15,243 nucleotides of DNA from Zhenhengia yiwuensis (lineage in GTDB: Bacteria > Bacillota > Clostridia > Lachnospirales > Cellulosilyticaceae), in assembly GCF_014384995.1 (NCBI RefSeq), contig NZ_JACRSY010000051.1, positions 1-15,243 on the forward strand, written 5' to 3'. A program made the translations under genes and the position numbers. Numbering within the stretch: the first letter of the stretch is position 1; every line of letters begins with the position of its first letter. The notes below the pieces were generated by a model that made no database searches, was not told where the DNA came from, and saw nothing but the letters and a program-made list of their open reading frames with translations. Shown here piece after piece: positions 12,976 through 15,243 of the stretch.

Positions 12976-14199
12976 CTAAGCTGCTTTTGCTTTGCTTCTA
13001 CTACTACCATTTGAAGTACCAATAACAAGAGCCTCACCTAAAGCCTTCTTAATATCTAGTCTTATATTTGCTTTAATAGCAATCTCATCTCTGATAAATC
13101 CATATTCAGTAGACTTCTGTAATGATAATGCTTTTCTTTCACCTACAATTAACACTCGTTTTAGGTCTCCAAAGAAAATAGCTGATCCTATTTCATTAAG
13201 TTCAGCCACATGCTCATTAATAATAACTGGTCTGCCAAGAAGAGTTGTATGTGGACCTACTGGTGAGCCATTAAATGATGTTACAAGCACTGGTCTACCA
13301 TCTTCAAACTTCATATCGGTTAAGGCCTTAGCTGTTTGGTCTGAAATAACCCAAGTTGCTGTGTGGCGATAACGAATAGGAAGGACAAAGTAGATTTCTG
13401 TTAATGTTTCAGGTGTAAGTTTAGCTGGTAACTGTACTTCTTTCACTCCATCATCCACACTAAAGTCATTAAGCCCATTCACCTTATACTCTTCATTTCC
13501 TTTTACAATTAACTCATCTAAGGTTAATCCATATGATTCAGCTAACTGTCGCATTAATTCTCCCTCCACATTGTATCCAGTATCTTCAAGTGCTTCTTGT
13601 GAAAATGTAATAAGCGTTCCAAACTTGTGGGCTTCTAGCTTGATTGGCTCAAAGGTTGCCACTTGCTTGGTATATTCTGCAAGCTCTTTCATAGGGACAA
13701 ACTTTCCTAACTTATTTGCCTGTACTGGAATTTGATGCTTACTGTTTCCAAAGCGTTCATGACGTACAGCTCCATATAAAGGGGAGATATAAGCTAACTT
13801 ATCTAAAATGTAATCTGCAAAAGTGGCCTTAGAAATAATCTCAGTTGGTGCATTACCTGAGCCTACTGCCGTATCTGAAAAGGTATGTGTTCCATCTCTT
13901 ACCTCCCTTGCTCCAATCTCAATCTCCTTATTGGCATCAGCTTGTAAGGCTCTAATCTCATCTAACAGGGCTGTTTGCTCTTGCTTATCGTTTGTTGCTG
14001 GCTCTTTAATTGTGGTCATTAATGCTCTAGCTTCTTTTTGAGTTTGTATTGTAGCATCAATCTGATTTACTTCATCTGTATAGCCATTAATTTTATCTAG
14101 CTCCTCTTTTGAGAAGGCTCTCTTTTCTGTTTCGGCTACATTCATAATAACTTCGATTTGCTCAATTAATTTACTTCTTTTTTCTAGTAATTGTTTCAT
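12976..14199 (-). CDS. Major capsid protein, HK97 fold
   Basis: A 407-residue protein with an N-terminal coiled-coil delta domain (residues ~1-70, KRSKLIEQIEVIMNVAETEK onward) that acts as an internal scaffold and is removed by the prohead protease. A polar linker follows, and then the HK97 shell domain from about residue 120: ISPLYGAVRHERFGNSKHQI, VATFEPIKLEAHKFGTLITF, and a C-terminal part with GFIRDEIAIKANIRLDIKKA. Start ATG 14199 follows AAAGGA. In relatives it comes immediately after the protease gene; here a small membrane gene with terminator separates the two. Intact. Confidence 0.96.
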   Translation of the reverse strand: MKQLLEKRSKLIEQIEVIMNVAETEKRAFSKEELDKINGYTDEVNQIDATIQTQKEARALMTTIKEPATNDKQEQTALLDEIRALQADANKEIEIGAREVRDGTHTFSDTAVGSGNAPTEIISKATFADYILDKLAYISPLYGAVRHERFGNSKHQIPVQANKLGKFVPMKELAEYTKQVATFEPIKLEAHKFGTLITFSQEALEDTGYNVEGELMRQLAESYGLTLDELIVKGNEEYKVNGLNDFSVDDGVKEVQLPAKLTPETLTEIYFVLPIRYRHTATWVISDQTAKALTDMKFEDGRPVLVTSFNGSPVGPHTTLLGRPVIINEHVAELNEIGSAIFFGDLKRVLIVGERKALSLQKSTEYGFIRDEIAIKANIRLDIKKALGEALVIGTSNGSSRSKAKAA

Positions 14200-14231
14200 T
14201 CAAGTATCCTTTCAAGTTTAATTTTGGGTAC

Positions 14232-14259
14232 AAAAAAAGTACACCACTTGGGATGCACT
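14232..14259 (-). terminator. Intrinsic terminator after the small membrane cargo gene
   Basis: On the minus strand AGTGCATC and GGTGTACT pair over 8 bp (two G-U pairs) around CCAAGT, followed by seven T in total. It lies 10 bases past the cargo stop and 33 bases before the capsid start. Confidence 0.7.
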
Positions 14260-14268
14260 CCTATAACT

Positions 14269-14550
14269 TTATCTATTTTCTTCATTTGTTAACTCTACAT
14301 CCATTTCAAATTGTCCTATAAATGGAGAAACTAAATTATAACCTAAAGCTATAATTACTCCAATAATTCCGTAAAAAGCAGGTGAAATCATAGTTATAAA
14401 ACTATTAACAAATACTATTCCATGCGCTGAACTATTTAATGCAATAATAATTCCTATGATCCCTATAATTTCAGCTGGTATAATAGTTGCTGCAATACAT
14501 CCATAGAATACTTTTTTCAAATTTAACCTCTTAATTACTACTTTTTTCAT
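14269..14550 (-). CDS. Small two-TM membrane protein, phage cargo gene
   Basis: A 93-residue protein with a basic N-terminus (MKKVVIKRLNLKK) and two hydrophobic, glycine/isoleucine-rich segments at ~13-38 and ~45-72, then a short acidic tail. The ending YNLVSPFIGQFEMDVE recalls small bacterial membrane proteins related to DUF3566, but this is a weak impression. I start it at ATG 14550 because GGGAG lies 5 bases upstream; an in-frame TTG at 14568 would put that site inside the coding sequence. It is inserted between protease and capsid genes and ends in a good terminator. No convincing promoter is visible in the short gap upstream, so the end of the protease gene may hold it. Confidence 0.75.
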   Translation of the reverse strand: MKKVVIKRLNLKKVFYGCIAATIIPAEIIGIIGIIIALNSSAHGIVFVNSFITMISPAFYGIIGVIIALGYNLVSPFIGQFEMDVELTNEENR

Positions 14551-14596
14551 AACGTCTCCCTTAAACAATAGTGATTTTATTACATTTTGTCATATT

Positions 14597-15187
14597 CTAT
14601 GTATTTTTACAACTTTTCAATTTTAATAACCACACCTTAGTAGCTACTAAGCTTCTTTGATTTTCTATCTCCTCCTCATTTTCCTTCACATCAGGCTTAT
14701 CCCTAATGCATCTTTGCTCCACATCTTCACTTCTTACTTGAACGGATGTAGCGATATAAGCTGGCTCAATCGTCAAAAGAGATACTTCCATAAGGTCTAT
14801 ATCTTCTAAAGTTCTTTTAACCACACTGCCATCATTTTGCCAGCTATCACTTAAGGCTCTAAAGCCAAAAGACCACCCCTTCAGATTTCCACACCTAGCC
14901 TCTTCTATAACTTCAGTATCACTTATGACTGCCTTAGCATGGAGCCCAATATTATCTTCTTTAAGCGCTAAAGTCCCCTCTTCTATACTGGCAAGCTTCC
15001 TCCTTACATCATGATTCAGTAGCATATCTACATTACGAGCCTTTTCTAAAGCTCTTTGAAATACTGTAGGTGCGACCTTTTCAATAAATTTACCTTTCGA
15101 GCCGTAAAGTTCCTTCGAATACCGATCAATAGCATTAACATAACCACTAATTTCAACTTTTCCATCACTTCTCACCTCCACTTGCAT
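14597..15187 (-). CDS. HK97-type prohead maturation protease
   Basis: This serine protease (family S78/U35) is packaged in the prohead and trims the capsid delta domain. The 196-residue frame from ATG 15187 contains the catalytic His in MLLNHDVRRKLASIEEGTL (about residue 59) and the nucleophile Ser in LKGWSFGFR (about residue 106), with the usual helical stretch between them and an acidic, poorly conserved C-terminus. The start is set by AAAGGAGG 8 bases before ATG 15187; a GTG three codons earlier abuts that site and is unlikely. It overlaps the likely portal gene end by about 23 bases and precedes the capsid gene, apart from the inserted cargo gene. Confidence 0.93.
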   Translation of the reverse strand: MQVEVRSDGKVEISGYVNAIDRYSKELYGSKGKFIEKVAPTVFQRALEKARNVDMLLNHDVRRKLASIEEGTLALKEDNIGLHAKAVISDTEVIEEARCGNLKGWSFGFRALSDSWQNDGSVVKRTLEDIDLMEVSLLTIEPAYIATSVQVRSEDVEQRCIRDKPDVKENEEEIENQRSLVATKVWLLKLKSCKNT

Positions 15188-15242
15188 CTTTTTCACCTCC
15201 TTTCACCATACTGGTTCCTGTTGCACCATTTTGCACCACATT
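15165..15242 (-). CDS. C-terminal tail of a probable portal protein (partial)
   Basis: A frame open from the right edge encodes 25 residues ending VKGGEKDASGGEK and stops at TGA 15167-15165 inside the protease start. Gly/Glu/Lys-rich tails of this kind are typical of portal proteins, and the portal gene is expected directly upstream of the protease. The two other frames stop within 14-17 codons. The assignment rests on position and composition only. Confidence 0.5.
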   Translation of the reverse strand, partial: NVVQNGATGTSMVKGGEKDASGGEK

Positions 15243-15243
15243 G

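Noticed and set aside
14551..14640. Promoter for the small membrane gene 14269-14550
   Set aside because: Several partial hexamers occur (TTGAAA with TAGAAT at 15 bases; TTGTAA with CAAAAT at 17), but in such AT-rich DNA none is better than chance.
15190..15243. Alternative frames for the partial gene at the right edge
   Set aside because: Two frames stop after about 12-16 codons and give Trp/Cys-rich peptides unlike any portal C-terminus; the Gly/Lys/Glu-rich frame fits better.
1..15243. CRISPR arrays, tRNA or rRNA genes, attachment sites and riboswitches
   Set aside because: Scanning by eye showed no regular spaced repeats, cloverleaf-like gene or long conserved leader. The phage att sites would lie well outside this structural module.

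Overview
The window is AT-rich DNA from a low-GC Firmicute, most likely a member of the Clostridia. It holds the head-tail half of a contractile-tailed (PBSX/XkdK-like myovirus) prophage, and an IS21-family insertion sequence cuts into the prophage at the left. Every gene I accept is on the minus strand, so transcription runs from right to left. Family assignments come from recognising protein sequence; no database search was run.

Layout in transcription order. Right edge: last 25 codons of a probable portal gene, HK97-type prohead protease, a two-TM cargo gene, HK97-fold major capsid protein, gp6-like head-tail connector, a Nudix hydrolase cargo gene, head-tail adaptor, gp10-like protein, tail terminator, tail sheath (9806-10870), a membrane cargo gene, tail tube, XkdN-like tail assembly chaperone with a -1 frameshift extension, tape measure protein, LysM protein (XkdP-like) and baseplate hub protein (XkdQ-like). 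Next comes a cargo island at 2230-4250: a membrane protein, a leftover 3' end of a second xkdQ-like gene, a short DUF2513-like gene and another membrane protein. Last is a DUF2577 (XkdR-like) baseplate gene, cut off after about 89 codons by the IS21 end at 1962. The element (istA, then istB) runs off the left edge, so the rest of the tail operon lies beyond it.

The structural genes are tightly packed (ATGA and TAATG overlaps) and follow the usual order, but that order is broken at four junctions by six small cargo genes (morons). Five of these have an intrinsic terminator-like hairpin downstream, and three have a sigma-A-like promoter directly upstream. They therefore look like autonomous units expressed from the lysogen. 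Four of the six encode membrane proteins and one is a Nudix hydrolase, which suggests lysogenic conversion or exclusion functions, though none is proven.

Points for a second look: (1) a textbook A_AAA_AAG slippery site in the chaperone gene, giving a 196-residue product; (2) three structural genes (hub, head-tail adaptor, DUF2577) whose Shine-Dalgarno-positioned, homology-expected start codon reads ATT, ATC or ATA instead of ATG; (3) the xkdQ remnant and a repeated hairpin, which record successive cassette insertions at the 3' end of xkdQ; (4) disruption of the DUF2577 gene by IS21, which probably makes the prophage defective.
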